Positions 25,230 through 34,775 of a DNA stretch of 64,000 nucleotides are shown here, piece after piece. The stretch comes from Mesorhizobium sp. (lineage in GTDB: Bacteria > Pseudomonadota > Alphaproteobacteria > Rhizobiales > Rhizobiaceae): assembly GCA_004963905.1 (NCBI GenBank), contig SUGL01000001.1, positions 248,001-312,000 on the forward strand. The letters are read 5' to 3'. The translations under genes were made by a program, and so were the position numbers. The stretch's first letter is position 1. Every line of letters begins with the position of its first letter. The notes under the pieces are model-generated. The model did not search any database and was not told where the DNA came from. It was given only the letters and a program-made list of their open reading frames with translations.

Positions 25230-25931
25230 ATGGCATCGATCAACCAGCAACCCGCGGGCCGGCCGGACAGCGGGCTGTCCTTCATCCCGGTGGCGTGGCT
25301 GATCGTCGTCATGGGGCTCTCGGCCTACGGCATGATCTCGAGCTGGCGGCTGATCGGCGACTTCAACCTGCCGCCAAGCGTGTTCTTCCTGATCTATGGC
25401 GGGCTGGCTGGCGGCGTCGTCACCATACTGTGGGGGCTTTACCTGCTCGGCCTCGCCTTCAACCGGTCGGCGCGGTTTCCCCGCCATTACACCATCTGGC
25501 AGGTGGCGATCATCCTGTGGCTCGTCGTGCGCCAAGGCTACACGCTTCTGGTGCCCGACTTCGTCTTTTCCGCCGAGGCGCTGGGCTTCACGGTCGCCGA
25601 GATCGCCATCGGCCTGCTCTGCATCTATCTCCTGCGGCATGGCGCCGGCGCCGAGACCGTCTATGCCAATCCCGAGACCGAACGCCCGCCGCTCCTGGTC
25701 TCGCTCGTTGCCGCGCTGCTCGGCATCATCCTTGGCGGCGCCATCGGCGCCTGCGCCGGATTTTTGGCCGGATCGCTGATCGCCGATGCCACCCATATGA
25801 GCTGCTTCGAGGGCGCCTGCGGGTTTTTCGCCGTCTTCATCGGCCTCGCGGGTCTCATCGTCGGGGCGATCGTGGGCGGCATCTTCGCCATCTGGCGCGT
25901 CAACCGGCGCAAGCGGGCGCCGGCGGCCTAA
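25230..25931 (+). CDS. Multi-pass membrane protein, family uncertain
   Basis: A 233-residue protein with about six hydrophobic spans: AWLIVVMGLSAYGM, SVFFLIYGGLAGGVVTILW, a third near WQVAIILWLVV, IAIGLLCIYLL, and two glycine-rich spans (LVAALLGIILGGAIGACAG, FIGLAGLIVGAIVGGIFA). The N-terminal half resembles DUF2569-type proteins, and the last two spans look like a glycine-zipper pair. A cysteine pair (SCFEGAC) lies in the loop between them. The TAA stop is the first base triplet of a palindromic repeat. The role is unknown. Confidence 0.65.
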   Translation: MASINQQPAGRPDSGLSFIPVAWLIVVMGLSAYGMISSWRLIGDFNLPPSVFFLIYGGLAGGVVTILWGLYLLGLAFNRSARFPRHYTIWQVAIILWLVVRQGYTLLVPDFVFSAEALGFTVAEIAIGLLCIYLLRHGAGAETVYANPETERPPLLVSLVAALLGIILGGAIGACAGFLAGSLIADATHMSCFEGACGFFAVFIGLAGLIVGAIVGGIFAIWRVNRRKRAPAA

Positions 25932-26034
25932 AGCGCGTCGCGATCTTTCAGGTTCGCTCCATGCGCTTTAGGTTTCGATTTTACGCATGTCTTTATCCCG
26001 AAACCGGTTCCCACTTTCGGGAGACATGCTTTAG
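25929..26034. repeat. Rhizobial palindromic repeat, second copy
   Basis: AAAGCGCGTCGCG ... GCGCTTTAGGT followed by ACGCATGTC ... CCCGAAACCGG ... GGGAGACATGC repeats the plan of 1950-2050. The element begins with the TAA stop of the preceding gene and includes a GCATGTC/GACATGC hairpin. Confidence 0.65.
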
Positions 26035-26124
26035 CTCAAAATCGCGTGTCGCGATTGCGTGGCGCTTACGCACACTCTATGTCGGTTGCGGGGCAGACGG
26101 GAGCTATCCCGGGGAGAGCGTTGG

Positions 26125-26445
26125 ATGTTGCGGTTCATCTTTCGGCTGGCGGCTATGATTGCGTTGTCGGTTTCCGTCATCATGGCGGTGATCGACACCA
26201 CGCGCTCGGTGGCGGCGTCGGCGCTGGTCATGACGCCGCTCAACACGAGCTGGCTGGCAGTATCGCCCGACACCCGCGCGGCCTTCGAGACCTATGTGCG
26301 CGCCAAGGCCAGTCCGCTGGTCTGGGACGGCGCCATCGCCTGGGTGCTCGCCCAGCCCGGCTTCGCGGTGTTCGCCGTGCTGGCGTTCCTGCTCTACGCC
26401 GTCGGCTACCGGCGTCGCCGCCACGAATTCGCGCCAACCAACTGA
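26125..26445 (+). CDS. Small two-span membrane protein (106 aa)
   Basis: The protein begins MLRFIFRLAAMIALSVSVIMAV (first span), has a ~45-residue loop carrying TPLNTSWLAVSPDTRAAFETYV, a second span FAVFAVLAFLLYAVGY and a basic tail RRRRHE. The ATG at 26125 follows GGGGAGAG; an upstream in-frame ATG at 26059 lies near the repeat and lacks support. I do not recognise a family. It precedes the nucleoside-binding protein gene but is 203 bases away and probably separate. Confidence 0.6.
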   Translation: MLRFIFRLAAMIALSVSVIMAVIDTTRSVAASALVMTPLNTSWLAVSPDTRAAFETYVRAKASPLVWDGAIAWVLAQPGFAVFAVLAFLLYAVGYRRRRHEFAPTN

Positions 26446-26648
26446 CGCGAACGTTTCGCGCCGCCCGCAACAGGCTGCCGGAGCCGTTTTTCCAACAGGT
26501 CAAAATTCCGCGTGAATTTTGTTTCGGGCCATGCCAGATTGCCCGCGAGCGGGAGGGGTATACACTTCCTGCCTGACGTCGCAGGCCTGCCGGAGAGCCG
26601 GGCAGGCAGGCGGTGCAAACGGAAAATAACCGACAGGGTGTGGATCAC

Positions 26649-27638
26649 ATGAAACGTATCGTTCTCGGCCTCCTGGCCGCAACTGCAATGGTTCTTCCGG
26701 CTTTCGCCGCGGATGTCCAGCCGGCCATCCTCTACGATCTCGGCGGCAAGTTCGACAAATCCTTCAACGAGGCCGCCTTTCACGGCGCCGAGAAGTTCAA
26801 GACCGAAACCGGAGTCGCTTACGTCGAATTCGAGGTCTCCAACGCCTCGCAGCGCGAGCAGGCGCTGCGCCGCTTCGCCGAGGACGGCCGCAACCCGATC
26901 GTGATGGCCGGTTTTGCGTGGGAAGATGCACTGAAAGCGGTCGCGAAAGATTATCCCGACCTGAACTTCGCCATCATCGACGATGCCGTCGACCTGCCCA
27001 ATGTCCGCTCGCTGGTGTTCAAGGAGAATGAAGGCTCCTACCTCGTCGGCATCCTGGCGGCGATGGCTTCGAAGTCGAAGAAGGTCGGCTTCGTCGGCGG
27101 CATGGACATCCCGCTGATCCGCAAGTTCGAATGCGGCTATGTCGGCGGCGCCAAGTCAGCCGGGGCCACCGACGTCATCCAGAACATGACCGGCGACACG
27201 CCGGCCGCCTGGAACGACCCGGCCAAGGGCGGCGAGATCGCCAAGACGCAGATCGACCAGGGCGCCGACGTGGTCTATGCCGCCGCCGGCGGCACCGGCG
27301 TCGGCGTGCTGCAGGCGGCGGCTGATGCCGGCAAGCTCGGCATCGGCGTCGATTCCAACCAGAACGGCCTGCAGCCCGGCAAGGTGCTGACCTCGATGCT
27401 GAAGCGCGTCGACGTCGCCGTCTACAATGCCTTCATGGACGGCAAGAACGGTACCTTCAAGGGCGGCGTCCAGAATCTCGGCCTCAAGGAAGGCGGCGTC
27501 GACTACGCCATGGACGACAACAACAAGGCGCTGGTGACCGACGAGATGAAGGCGGCCGTCGAAAAGGCCAAGGCCGACATCATCGCCGGCAAGGTCGAGG
27601 TGCACGACTACACGGCGGACAACAAGTGCCCGTATTGA
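26649..27638 (+). CDS. BMP-family nucleoside-binding ABC substrate protein
   Basis: A 329-residue periplasmic binding protein. The signal peptide is KRIVLGLLAATAMVLPAFAA (residues 2-21), and the mature part has the family signs PAILYDLGGKFDKSFNEAAF, VGFVGGMDIPLIRKFECGY and GIGVDSNQNGL. Members of the BMP/PnrA group bind purine and pyrimidine nucleosides. The matching ATPase and two permeases lie 0.9 kb further on the same strand, split from it by two small genes on the other strand, so it has its own transcript. A rho-independent terminator follows at 27665. Confidence 0.93.
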   Translation: MKRIVLGLLAATAMVLPAFAADVQPAILYDLGGKFDKSFNEAAFHGAEKFKTETGVAYVEFEVSNASQREQALRRFAEDGRNPIVMAGFAWEDALKAVAKDYPDLNFAIIDDAVDLPNVRSLVFKENEGSYLVGILAAMASKSKKVGFVGGMDIPLIRKFECGYVGGAKSAGATDVIQNMTGDTPAAWNDPAKGGEIAKTQIDQGADVVYAAAGGTGVGVLQAAADAGKLGIGVDSNQNGLQPGKVLTSMLKRVDVAVYNAFMDGKNGTFKGGVQNLGLKEGGVDYAMDDNNKALVTDEMKAAVEKAKADIIAGKVEVHDYTADNKCPY

Positions 27639-27664
27639 TCGGCTGCTGAATCAAGATATCTCGA

Positions 27665-27695
27665 CCGCCGGGCGAACGCCCGGCGGTTTCTTTTT
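27665..27695 (+). terminator. Rho-independent terminator after bmp gene
   Basis: CCGCCGGGCG-AA-CGCCCGGCGG forms a perfect 10-bp stem followed by TTTCTTTTT, 27 bases after the bmp stop. Confidence 0.9.
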
Positions 27696-27699
27696 GGGC

Positions 27700-28104
27700 T
27701 TATAGCGTGCCGGCGAGATAACCCAGCGCGAAGGCCGCCAGCAGAGCGAGCGCGATGACGAAGCCGAGCCGGCCGCCGAGGGAATGCACGCCGACGCCAT
27801 AGGGTTTGCGCTCGATCTTATTGATCACGACGGGCGACTTCGCCTCGCTCTCGCTTAATCCGGCAAGCCGCATCTGCGGCAGTTCGCCAAGCCGGCGCTG
27901 GACAAGCTGCCAACGCTCGTCCGAAGACGCCTTGGACGCACCCGCAGGGTCCGCGGCGCGCATGCGCTCGGCAAGCCACAGCACCGCGTCGCGAAAGGCG
28001 GGATCGATCTCGAGGTCGCGCTCGGCGCGGGCGCGCTCCCTTTCGTCCATCAGGCCGAAGACATAGTCGCCGGCCCTTGCGATGCGGTCTCCTTCACCGG
28101 CCAT
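27700..28104 (-). CDS. Single-span anti-sigma-factor-like protein
   Basis: A 134-residue protein with an N-terminal acidic helical part (AGDYVFGLMDERERARAE, then DPAFRDAVLWLAERM) and a C-terminal hydrophobic span LGFVIALALLAAFALGYL. The DYVFGLMDxxER opening is typical of the cytoplasmic part of ECF anti-sigma factors of the RskA/ChrR-like kind, but no sigma factor gene is adjacent and the periplasmic domain is missing. ATG 28104 follows GGGGGAG by 7 bases. The terminal span suggests tail-anchoring with the N-terminal domain in the cytoplasm. Confidence 0.6.
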   Translation of the reverse strand: MAGEGDRIARAGDYVFGLMDERERARAERDLEIDPAFRDAVLWLAERMRAADPAGASKASSDERWQLVQRRLGELPQMRLAGLSESEAKSPVVINKIERKPYGVGVHSLGGRLGFVIALALLAAFALGYLAGTL

Positions 28105-28146
28105 GATCGTTCTCCCCCATGGCTCGCTCAACTCCCCTGTGCCCGC

Positions 28147-28356
28147 TCAATAATGCGGCGGCTTGGTCACCGGCACATCGGGAGCGGCCTGCTCCTCCAG
28201 CGCCAGGAACCTGTCGGTAAGGGCGGCAAGCTTGCGTTCCATGCGCTCGATCACCTTCCACTGCTCGGCGATCTGGCCGGACAGTTCCTCGATCGTCTTT
28301 TCCTGCTCGGCGGCACGGATTTCCAGCGTCGTCAGCCGATCATCAGGCATGGTCAT
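28147..28356 (-). CDS. slyX: SlyX-family protein
   Basis: A 69-residue coiled-coil protein: LTTLEIRAAEQEKTIEELSGQIAEQW by position (about 8-33) carries heptads, and it ends with the family tail VTKPPHY-like PPHY. SlyX proteins are short and of unknown function. It reads towards the anti-sigma-like gene (42 bases apart) and may be cotranscribed with it. Confidence 0.85.
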   Translation of the reverse strand: MTMPDDRLTTLEIRAAEQEKTIEELSGQIAEQWKVIERMERKLAALTDRFLALEEQAAPDVPVTKPPHY

Positions 28357-28445
28357 TCAAAACCCGGTTCTGTGAATGTGAAGCTCTCGGCCACCTTCGA
28401 AATTGACAAGCGCGCGGGGATTTGTCGAGAGTGAATGACGTTCCA

Positions 28446-28457
28446 TGCCAATTGGCA
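28446..28457. promoter_or_regulatory. 12-bp perfect palindrome upstream of nucleoside ABC operon
   Basis: TGCCAATTGGCA lies 66 bases before the ATPase start. Its symmetry and position suit a dimeric repressor of the operon, but no regulator is visible nearby and chance cannot be excluded. Confidence 0.3.
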
Positions 28458-28522
28458 CGGGCGGGGCATCATGCTAGGCATTTTGACCAAGCGATAAAAA
28501 AATAACGAGTGGGACAGGCTGC

Positions 28523-30055
28523 ATGGCGCAAGCCGCAATCGAACTCATAGGCATCAACAAGAGTTTTGGCGCCGTGCGCGCCAACCGCGATATCAACCTG
28601 GAAGTTGCGCGCGGCACCATCCACGGCATCGTCGGCGAGAACGGCGCCGGCAAGTCGACGCTGATGTCGATCCTCTACGGCTTCTACCAGGCCGACAGCG
28701 GCGAAATCCGGGTCGGCGGCAAGCCGGTGTCGATCAACACCTCCAACGACGCGATCGCGCTCGGTATCGGCATGGTGCACCAGCATTTCATGCTGGTCGA
28801 CAATTTCACGGTGCTGGAGAACGTCATCCTCGGCGCCGAGACCGACGCGCTCTTGAAGAGCAGCATCGCCAAGGCGCGCTCCGAGCTCGAGCGGCTGGAG
28901 CGCGAATACGGCCTCGAGGTCGATCCCGACGCCATCATCGAGGAACTGCCGGTCGGCCTGCAGCAGCGCGTCGAAATCCTCAAGGCGCTCTATCGCGGCG
29001 CCGAGATCCTGATCCTGGACGAGCCGACCGGGGTCTTGACGCCGGCCGAGGCCGATCACCTCTTCCGCATCCTCAAGCAATTGAAGGAGCAGGGAAAAAC
29101 GGTGGTTCTGATCACCCACAAGCTGCGCGAGATCATGGCCATCACCGACACCGTCTCGGTCATGCGCCAGGGAACCATGGTGGCCACCAGGGTGACGAAG
29201 CAAACCACGGTCGGCGAACTGGCCGAACTGATGGTCGGGCGGCGCGTGCTGTTGCGGGTCGAGAAGGGCCAATCGGAAGCCGGCGCCATAAAACTCTCGG
29301 TCAAGAACCTGACGGTCAAGGATTCACGCGGCGTCACCATGGTCGACGACGTTTCCTTCGACGTGCGCGGCGGCGAGATCGTCGGCATCGCCGGGGTGGC
29401 AGGCAACGGCCAGTCGGAACTGCTCGAGGCGATCTCCGGCATCCGGCACGCCGTTTCCGGCGAGGTCATGCTCGAAGGCAAGCCGGTCGACCTGACCGGC
29501 AAGGCCGATCCCGGCGAATTGCGCGACCGCGGCCTCGCCCATGTGCCGGAGGACCGCCACCATGTCGGACTGGTGCTCGCTTTCGAGGAGCATGAGAATT
29601 CGATCCTCGGCTATCACGACGACGAGCGCTATGTGAAAGGACCGTTCCTCAACGTTGATGCCATCATGGCCGACGCCAAGGACAAGATCGAGAAATACGA
29701 CATCCGTCCCGGCAATCCGCGGCTGAAGACTGCCAATTTCTCCGGCGGCAATCAGCAGAAGATCGTGCTGGCCAGGGAGATGGAGCAGGATCCGGGCGTG
29801 CTGATCGTCGGCCAGCCGACGCGCGGCGTCGATGTCGGCGCCATCGAATTCATCCACAAGCGGCTTATCGCCATGCGCGACCAGGGCAAGGCGGTGCTGG
29901 TGGTGTCGGTCGAGCTCGACGAGATCCGTTCGCTCTCCGACCGCATCCTGGTGATGTTTGCCGGCCGCATCGTCGGCGAGCGCGGGCCGGAGGCGACCGA
30001 AGGCGAGCTTGGTCTCCTGATGGCCGGTGTCGAACACCAGGAGGCCGCCGAATGA
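28523..30055 (+). CDS. Nucleoside ABC importer, ATPase with two nucleotide-binding domains
   Basis: A 510-residue ATPase of the sugar/nucleoside (MglA/NupA-like) type with two ABC domains. The first has Walker A GENGAGKST near 38-46 and Walker B LILDEPTGVL; the second has the reduced P-loop GVAGNGQSE, signature FSGGNQQK and a degenerate LIVGQPTRGVDVG. It drives nucleoside import with the BMP binding protein and the two permeases that follow. The next gene overlaps its stop by 4 bases. The operon continues through the permeases and into the salvage genes cdd, PNP and deoA, so import is linked to use. Confidence 0.93.
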   Translation: MAQAAIELIGINKSFGAVRANRDINLEVARGTIHGIVGENGAGKSTLMSILYGFYQADSGEIRVGGKPVSINTSNDAIALGIGMVHQHFMLVDNFTVLENVILGAETDALLKSSIAKARSELERLEREYGLEVDPDAIIEELPVGLQQRVEILKALYRGAEILILDEPTGVLTPAEADHLFRILKQLKEQGKTVVLITHKLREIMAITDTVSVMRQGTMVATRVTKQTTVGELAELMVGRRVLLRVEKGQSEAGAIKLSVKNLTVKDSRGVTMVDDVSFDVRGGEIVGIAGVAGNGQSELLEAISGIRHAVSGEVMLEGKPVDLTGKADPGELRDRGLAHVPEDRHHVGLVLAFEEHENSILGYHDDERYVKGPFLNVDAIMADAKDKIEKYDIRPGNPRLKTANFSGGNQQKIVLAREMEQDPGVLIVGQPTRGVDVGAIEFIHKRLIAMRDQGKAVLVVSVELDEIRSLSDRILVMFAGRIVGERGPEATEGELGLLMAGVEHQEAAE

Positions 30056-31191
30056 GTACGCCTTACACCAAGCTGCCGGCCTGGGCCGATTACGGGCTGA
30101 TCCCGCTGATCAATCTGTCGGTGGCCTTCATCGTCGCCGGCTTCGTCGTCATGCTGGTCGGCGAAAATCCGTTCCGCGCCGCCGTCATCCTGGTCGAGGG
30201 CGCCTTCGGCAGGGGCACGGGCATCGCCTTCACCCTGTTCTACGCCACCACCTTCATCTTCACCGGGCTGTCGGTGGCGGTGGCGGCGCATTGCAGCCTG
30301 TTCAACATCGGCACCGAGGGCCAGGCCTATATCGGCGGCCTCGGCATCGCGCTCGTCTGCCTCAGCTTCGACAGCGTGCTGCCCTGGTGGATGATCTTTC
30401 CGATGGCGATCGTCGCCGCGGCCTTGTTCGGCGCGCTCTGGGGTTTCATCCCCGCCTATCTGCAGGCCAAGCGCGGCTCGCACATTGTCATCACCACCAT
30501 CATGTTCAACTTCATCGCCGCCTCGACGATGGTCTATCTGCTGGTCGGCGCGCTGAAGCCGGCGGGATCGCAGGCGCCGCAGACACGCAACTTCCTCGCC
30601 GGCGCGGAATTGCCGAAGCTCAACTGGATGCTCGAATTGTTCGGCGCCAAGATCCGCTCGGCGCCGCTCAACATCTGCTTCCTGCTGGCGCTGGTGATGG
30701 CCTTCCTGGTCTGGCTGCTGATCTGGCGCACCAGGCTCGGCTACGAGATGCGCACCTATGGCCATAGCCCGAAGGCGGCGCGCTATGCCGGCATCTCGGA
30801 AACCCGCATCATCCTCACCGCGATGATGATCTCGGGCGGGCTGGCCGGTATGATGGCGCTCAACCCGGTGATGGGCGACCAGCACAATGTGGCGATCGAT
30901 TTCGTCTCGGGCGCCGGCTATGTCGGCATCGCGGTTGCGCTGATGGGCAGGCTGCATCCGGTCGGCATCGTGCTGGCGGCGATCCTGTTCGGCATGCTCT
31001 ATCAGGGTGGCGCCGAGCTTGCCTTCGAGATGCCGGCGATCAGCCGCGACATGATCGTCATCATCCAGGGGCTGGTCATCCTCTTCGCCGGCGCGCTGGA
31101 GCATATGTTCAGGCCCTATATCCAGGCGCTGTTCGCCTCGTTCAGCCCGAAATCGGTCGGCATGCAGGCGGTCAACGGGAAGGGGGCCTGA
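30052..31191 (+). CDS. Nucleoside ABC permease 1
   Basis: A 379-residue integral membrane protein with about 8-10 spans (for example NLSVAFIVAGFVVMLVG, FTLFYATTFIFTGLSVAVA, IVAAALFGALWGFIPA, PVGIVLAAILFGMLY). The conserved permease stretches FNIGTEGQAYIGG and GHSPKAARYAGIS are those of the RbsC/BPL_2 superfamily, as in NupP. It overlaps the ATPase gene by 4 bases (ATGA) and is followed one base later by the second permease, so the three are translated together. Confidence 0.92.
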   Translation: MSTPYTKLPAWADYGLIPLINLSVAFIVAGFVVMLVGENPFRAAVILVEGAFGRGTGIAFTLFYATTFIFTGLSVAVAAHCSLFNIGTEGQAYIGGLGIALVCLSFDSVLPWWMIFPMAIVAAALFGALWGFIPAYLQAKRGSHIVITTIMFNFIAASTMVYLLVGALKPAGSQAPQTRNFLAGAELPKLNWMLELFGAKIRSAPLNICFLLALVMAFLVWLLIWRTRLGYEMRTYGHSPKAARYAGISETRIILTAMMISGGLAGMMALNPVMGDQHNVAIDFVSGAGYVGIAVALMGRLHPVGIVLAAILFGMLYQGGAELAFEMPAISRDMIVIIQGLVILFAGALEHMFRPYIQALFASFSPKSVGMQAVNGKGA

Positions 31192-31192
31192 G

Positions 31193-32164
31193 ATGGACGT
31201 CTTCAACGCTATCGTCCAGGTTCTGGATTCCACCATCCGCCTGTCGGTGCCGCTGCTGCTTGCCTGTCTCGCCGGCCTCTATTCCGAGCGCGCCGGCATC
31301 TTCGACATCGGTCTCGAAGGCAAGATGCTGGTCGGCGCCTTCGCCGGCGCCGCGGCAGCTTCCGTCTTCCATTCGGCCTTCATCGGCCTCGGCATGGCCA
31401 TCCTGATCTCGGTCGCCTTCGCCATGGTGCACGGCTTCGCCTCGATCACGCATCGCGGCAACCAGATCGTCTCCGGCGTCGCCATCAACTTCGTCGCCGC
31501 CGGCTCAACCATCATCCTCGGCCAGGCCTGGTTCCAGCAGGGTGGCCGAACACCGGCGCTGCAGCCGGGCGAGCGGTTCGAGGCGATCGTCTGGCCCGGC
31601 GCTGAAGCCGTCCGCGACGTGCCGATCCTCGGGCCGATCTACGCCGAGCTGATCTCCGGCCATTCGATCCTGGTCTATTTCGCCTTCGCCATGGTGCCGT
31701 TCACCTGGTGGGTGCTGTTCCGCACCCGCTTCGGTCTCAGGATGCGCGCCGTGGGCGAGAACCCGGCCGCTGTCGACACGGCCGGCATCTCGGTCGCCTG
31801 GCTGCGCTATCGCGCGCTGATCTGCACCGGCGTGCTGACCGGCGTGGCCGGCGCGTATCTCTCCATGGTGCAGAATGGCGGCTTCGTGAAGGACATGACC
31901 GCGGGCAAGGGCTATATCGCGCTTGCCGCGCTGATCTTCGCCAAATGGAAGCCGGTCAACGCCATGTTCGCCTGCCTTTTGTTCGGCTTCCTCGACGCGG
32001 CATCGATCCGCCTGCAGGGCTCGCCGCTGCCCATCGTCGGCAAGGTGCCGGCGCAGTTCATGCAGGCGCTGCCCTATGTGCTCACCGTCGTCCTGCTCGC
32101 CGGCTTCATCGGCAAGGCGATCCCGCCGCGCGCCGGCGGCGTGCCCTACGTCAAGGAACGCTGA
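31193..32164 (+). CDS. Nucleoside ABC permease 2
   Basis: A 323-residue permease of the same superfamily, with FDIGLEGKMLVGAFAG and the coupling segment GENPAAVDTAGISV. About eight hydrophobic spans are visible. It pairs with permease 1 to form the heterodimeric channel. The cytidine deaminase gene follows after 74 bases on the same strand. Confidence 0.92.
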   Translation: MDVFNAIVQVLDSTIRLSVPLLLACLAGLYSERAGIFDIGLEGKMLVGAFAGAAAASVFHSAFIGLGMAILISVAFAMVHGFASITHRGNQIVSGVAINFVAAGSTIILGQAWFQQGGRTPALQPGERFEAIVWPGAEAVRDVPILGPIYAELISGHSILVYFAFAMVPFTWWVLFRTRFGLRMRAVGENPAAVDTAGISVAWLRYRALICTGVLTGVAGAYLSMVQNGGFVKDMTAGKGYIALAALIFAKWKPVNAMFACLLFGFLDAASIRLQGSPLPIVGKVPAQFMQALPYVLTVVLLAGFIGKAIPPRAGGVPYVKER

Positions 32165-32238
32165 GATCGGGACGGTGCAACTGGCACGGCCTCGACGGCA
32201 ACCGGCATTTGAACAAGATCGTGGGAGAGAAGAACTGA

Positions 32239-32631
32239 ATGTCGCATGATCTGTTCGAGGCTGCGAAGACGGCGATGGCCAAGGCCTATGCGCCCTATTC
32301 CAAGTTTCCCGTCGGCGCCGCGCTGCGCACGGAGGACGGCCGCGTCTTCACCGGCGCCAATATCGAGGTGGCCTCGTATCCCGAAGGCTGGTGCGCCGAG
32401 ACCACCGCGCTCGGCCACTACATCATGGGCGGCGGCGGCAAGATCACCGAAATCGCGGTGATCGCCGAGCGCATGGCCAAATGCTCGCCCTGCGGCGGCT
32501 GCCGGCAGCGGCTGGCGGAGTTCTGCCGGCCGGAAACGAAGCTCTATCTCTGCGACAATACCGGCGTGGTCGAGACGGTCACCATGGGTGAGATGCTGCC
32601 TTACGGTTTCAGCGGCGACATCTTGAAATGA
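32239..32631 (+). CDS. cdd: Cytidine deaminase
   Basis: Cytidine deaminase turns cytidine and deoxycytidine into uridine and deoxyuridine in the cytoplasm. The 130-residue length is that of the tetrameric small type. The zinc site is CAE in GWCAETTAL plus CSPCGGCRQR, and the substrate part is SKFPVGAALRTEDG and FTGANIEVASYPEG. It sits between the nucleoside importer and purine nucleoside phosphorylase, and prepares imported cytidine for later cleavage. Confidence 0.95.
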   Translation: MSHDLFEAAKTAMAKAYAPYSKFPVGAALRTEDGRVFTGANIEVASYPEGWCAETTALGHYIMGGGGKITEIAVIAERMAKCSPCGGCRQRLAEFCRPETKLYLCDNTGVVETVTMGEMLPYGFSGDILK

Positions 32632-32644
32632 AGAGTGGGTTGAA

Positions 32645-33451
32645 ATGAAGGAAGCGCTGGATCATCTGGTCGAGAAACTCGATGGGCTGGCTCCGACCGC
32701 GGCCCTTGTGCTGGGCTCCGGCCTCGGCGGGCTGGTCGATGAGGTCGAGGACAAACGGCGCATTTCCTATGCCGAGCTGCCGGGCTTCCCGCGCAGCGGT
32801 GTTTCCGGCCATGCCGGCGAGGTGGTGGCGGGGCGTTTCGCCGGCACGCCGGTGCTGATGCTGTCCGGCCGCGCGCATTACTACGAGCACGGCAACGCCG
32901 CCGCGATGCGCCCGGCGCTGGAGGTGCTTGCCGGCATCGGCATCTCGCATCTCATACTCACCAATGCCGCCGGCTCGGTCGAGCCGGAGATGGGGCCGGG
33001 CTCGGTGATGCTGATCACCGACCACATCAATTTCTCCGGCTCCAATCCGCTGATCGGCGAGCCGAGCGACCGCCGCTTCGTCGGTCTCACCGAGGCCTAT
33101 GACGCAGGCCTGCGCAAGGCGATCGAGACGGCGGCGAAGGCAACCGGCACCGCGCTGCATAAAGGCGTCTACATGTGGTTTTCCGGACCGTGCTTCGAAA
33201 CGCCGGCCGAGATCCGCATGGCGCGTGTCATGGGCGCCAACGCCGTCGGCATGTCGACAGTGCCGGAAGTGATCCTGGCCCGTTTCCTCGGCCTCAAGGT
33301 CGCCGCCTGCTCGGTCATCACCAACCTGGCGGCCGGCATGACAGGGGCGGAACTCTCGCACCAGGAAACCAAGGATATGGCGCCGGTCGGCGGCGCGCGG
33401 CTGGCGACGATCCTGCGGCGCGTCTTCGAGGAAGGTTTGCCGGAAAGCTGA
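32645..33451 (+). CDS. Purine-nucleoside phosphorylase (trimeric type)
   Basis: A 268-residue enzyme that cleaves purine nucleosides with phosphate to base plus ribose-1-phosphate. It has the phosphate loop [27 protein letters not shown], the substrate block [15 protein letters not shown] and VGMSTVPEV; these mark the trimeric low-molecular-mass class (PunA/XapA). The last base of its TGA is the first base of the deoA ATG. It lies 13 bases after cdd. Confidence 0.93.
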   Translation: MKEALDHLVEKLDGLAPTAALVLGSGLGGLVDEVEDKRRISYAELPGFPRSGVSGHAGEVVAGRFAGTPVLMLSGRAHYYEHGNAAAMRPALEVLAGIGISHLILTNAAGSVEPEMGPGSVMLITDHINFSGSNPLIGEPSDRRFVGLTEAYDAGLRKAIETAAKATGTALHKGVYMWFSGPCFETPAEIRMARVMGANAVGMSTVPEVILARFLGLKVAACSVITNLAAGMTGAELSHQETKDMAPVGGARLATILRRVFEEGLPES

Positions 33452-34767
33452 TGCTCCCCCAGGAAATCATCCGCCGCAAGCGCGACGGCCACAGGCTCTC
33501 GGCCGAGGAGATCGCTGCCTTCATCGAGGGCATAACGGCCGGCACGCTCTCGGAAGGCCAGATCGGCGCCTTCGCCATGGCGGTGTTCCTCAAAGGCATG
33601 AGCCGCGAGGAGGCTGTGGCGCTGACGCTCGCCATGCGCGATTCCGGCGACGTGCTCGACTGGTCCGACCTGCCGGGCCCGGTCACCGACAAGCATTCGA
33701 CGGGCGGCGTCGGCGACAATGTCTCGCTGATGCTGGCGCCGATCGTCGCGGCTTGCGGCGCCTATGTGCCGATGATCTCCGGCCGCGGCCTCGGCCATAC
33801 CGGCGGCACGCTCGACAAGATGGACGCGATCCCCGGCTATGCCAGCCAGCCCGATGTGGCGCGCTTCCGCAAGACCGTGCTGGAGACCGGCTGCGCCATC
33901 ATCGGCCAGACCGCCGATCTGGCGCCCGCCGACCGCCGGCTCTATGCGATCCGCGACGTGACGGGCACGGTGGAATCGGTGCCGCTGATCACGGCATCGA
34001 TCCTGTCGAAGAAGCTCGCCGCGGGCTTGGGCTCGCTGGTGCTCGATGTCAAGGTCGGCAATGGCGCCTTCATGGAGAAGTCGCGCGATGCAGTCGCCCT
34101 GGCGAACAGCCTGGTCGAGGTCGCCAACGGCGCGGGCCTGAAAGCCTCGGCGCTGGTGACCGGCATGAACGAGCCGCTGGCCTCGGCCGCCGGCAACGCG
34201 GTCGAGGTGAAGAACGCGGTCGATTTCCTCACCGGCCGGCTCCGCGACCGCCGGCTGGAGGACGTGACGCTGGCGCTCGCGGCCGAAATGCTGCAGTCGG
34301 CGGGGATCGTGTCGTCCAACCAGGACGGGATCAGGCGCGCCGCCGAGACGCTTGCCGGCGGCCGTGCGGCGGCGGTGTTCGCGCGCATGGTGAGCGCGCT
34401 CGGCGGTCCCGCCGATTTCATCGAGAATCCAGAAAAGTATCTCCCCAGAGCCGCGGTGGAATTGGCGGTTGAAGCGGCGAAGGACGGCTTCGTCACTGGC
34501 ATCGCGACGCGCGATATCGGGCTCGCCGTCGTTGCGCTGGGCGGCGGACGCACCCGTCCGGACGACAGGATAGACCACGCCGTCGGTCTCACCAGGCTGC
34601 TGCCGGTCGGCGCGGAAGTGCGGGCGGGCGAGGCGCTGGCATTGGTCCATGCGCGGACCGAGGCGGACGCCGAGATTGCCGCCGCCGCGGTGCGTTCCGC
34701 CTACACGATCGGGTCCTCGAAGCCGTCCGCCGAAAAGACCGTGCTCAGGCGGATCCTGCCTCTGTAA
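33451..34767 (+). CDS. deoA: Thymidine phosphorylase
   Basis: A 438-residue enzyme that splits thymidine and deoxyuridine with phosphate to base plus deoxyribose-1-phosphate. It has the glycosyltransferase-family signature around [15 protein letters not shown], the phosphate site [10 protein letters not shown], and [13 protein letters not shown] 33451 overlaps the preceding stop (TGATG), so translation is coupled; the open frame upstream is not used. It ends the salvage operon and converges with the protease gene 8 bases on. Confidence 0.95.
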   Translation: MLPQEIIRRKRDGHRLSAEEIAAFIEGITAGTLSEGQIGAFAMAVFLKGMSREEAVALTLAMRDSGDVLDWSDLPGPVTDKHSTGGVGDNVSLMLAPIVAACGAYVPMISGRGLGHTGGTLDKMDAIPGYASQPDVARFRKTVLETGCAIIGQTADLAPADRRLYAIRDVTGTVESVPLITASILSKKLAAGLGSLVLDVKVGNGAFMEKSRDAVALANSLVEVANGAGLKASALVTGMNEPLASAAGNAVEVKNAVDFLTGRLRDRRLEDVTLALAAEMLQSAGIVSSNQDGIRRAAETLAGGRAAAVFARMVSALGGPADFIENPEKYLPRAAVELAVEAAKDGFVTGIATRDIGLAVVALGGGRTRPDDRIDHAVGLTRLLPVGAEVRAGEALALVHARTEADAEIAAAAVRSAYTIGSSKPSAEKTVLRRILPL

Positions 34768-34775
34768 TGTCGAGC

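Noticed and set aside
29752..31236. Minus-strand frame (494 codons) opposite the ABC permease
   Set aside because: It is antisense to the nucleoside permease and ATPase genes and has the same Arg/Asp-rich look.
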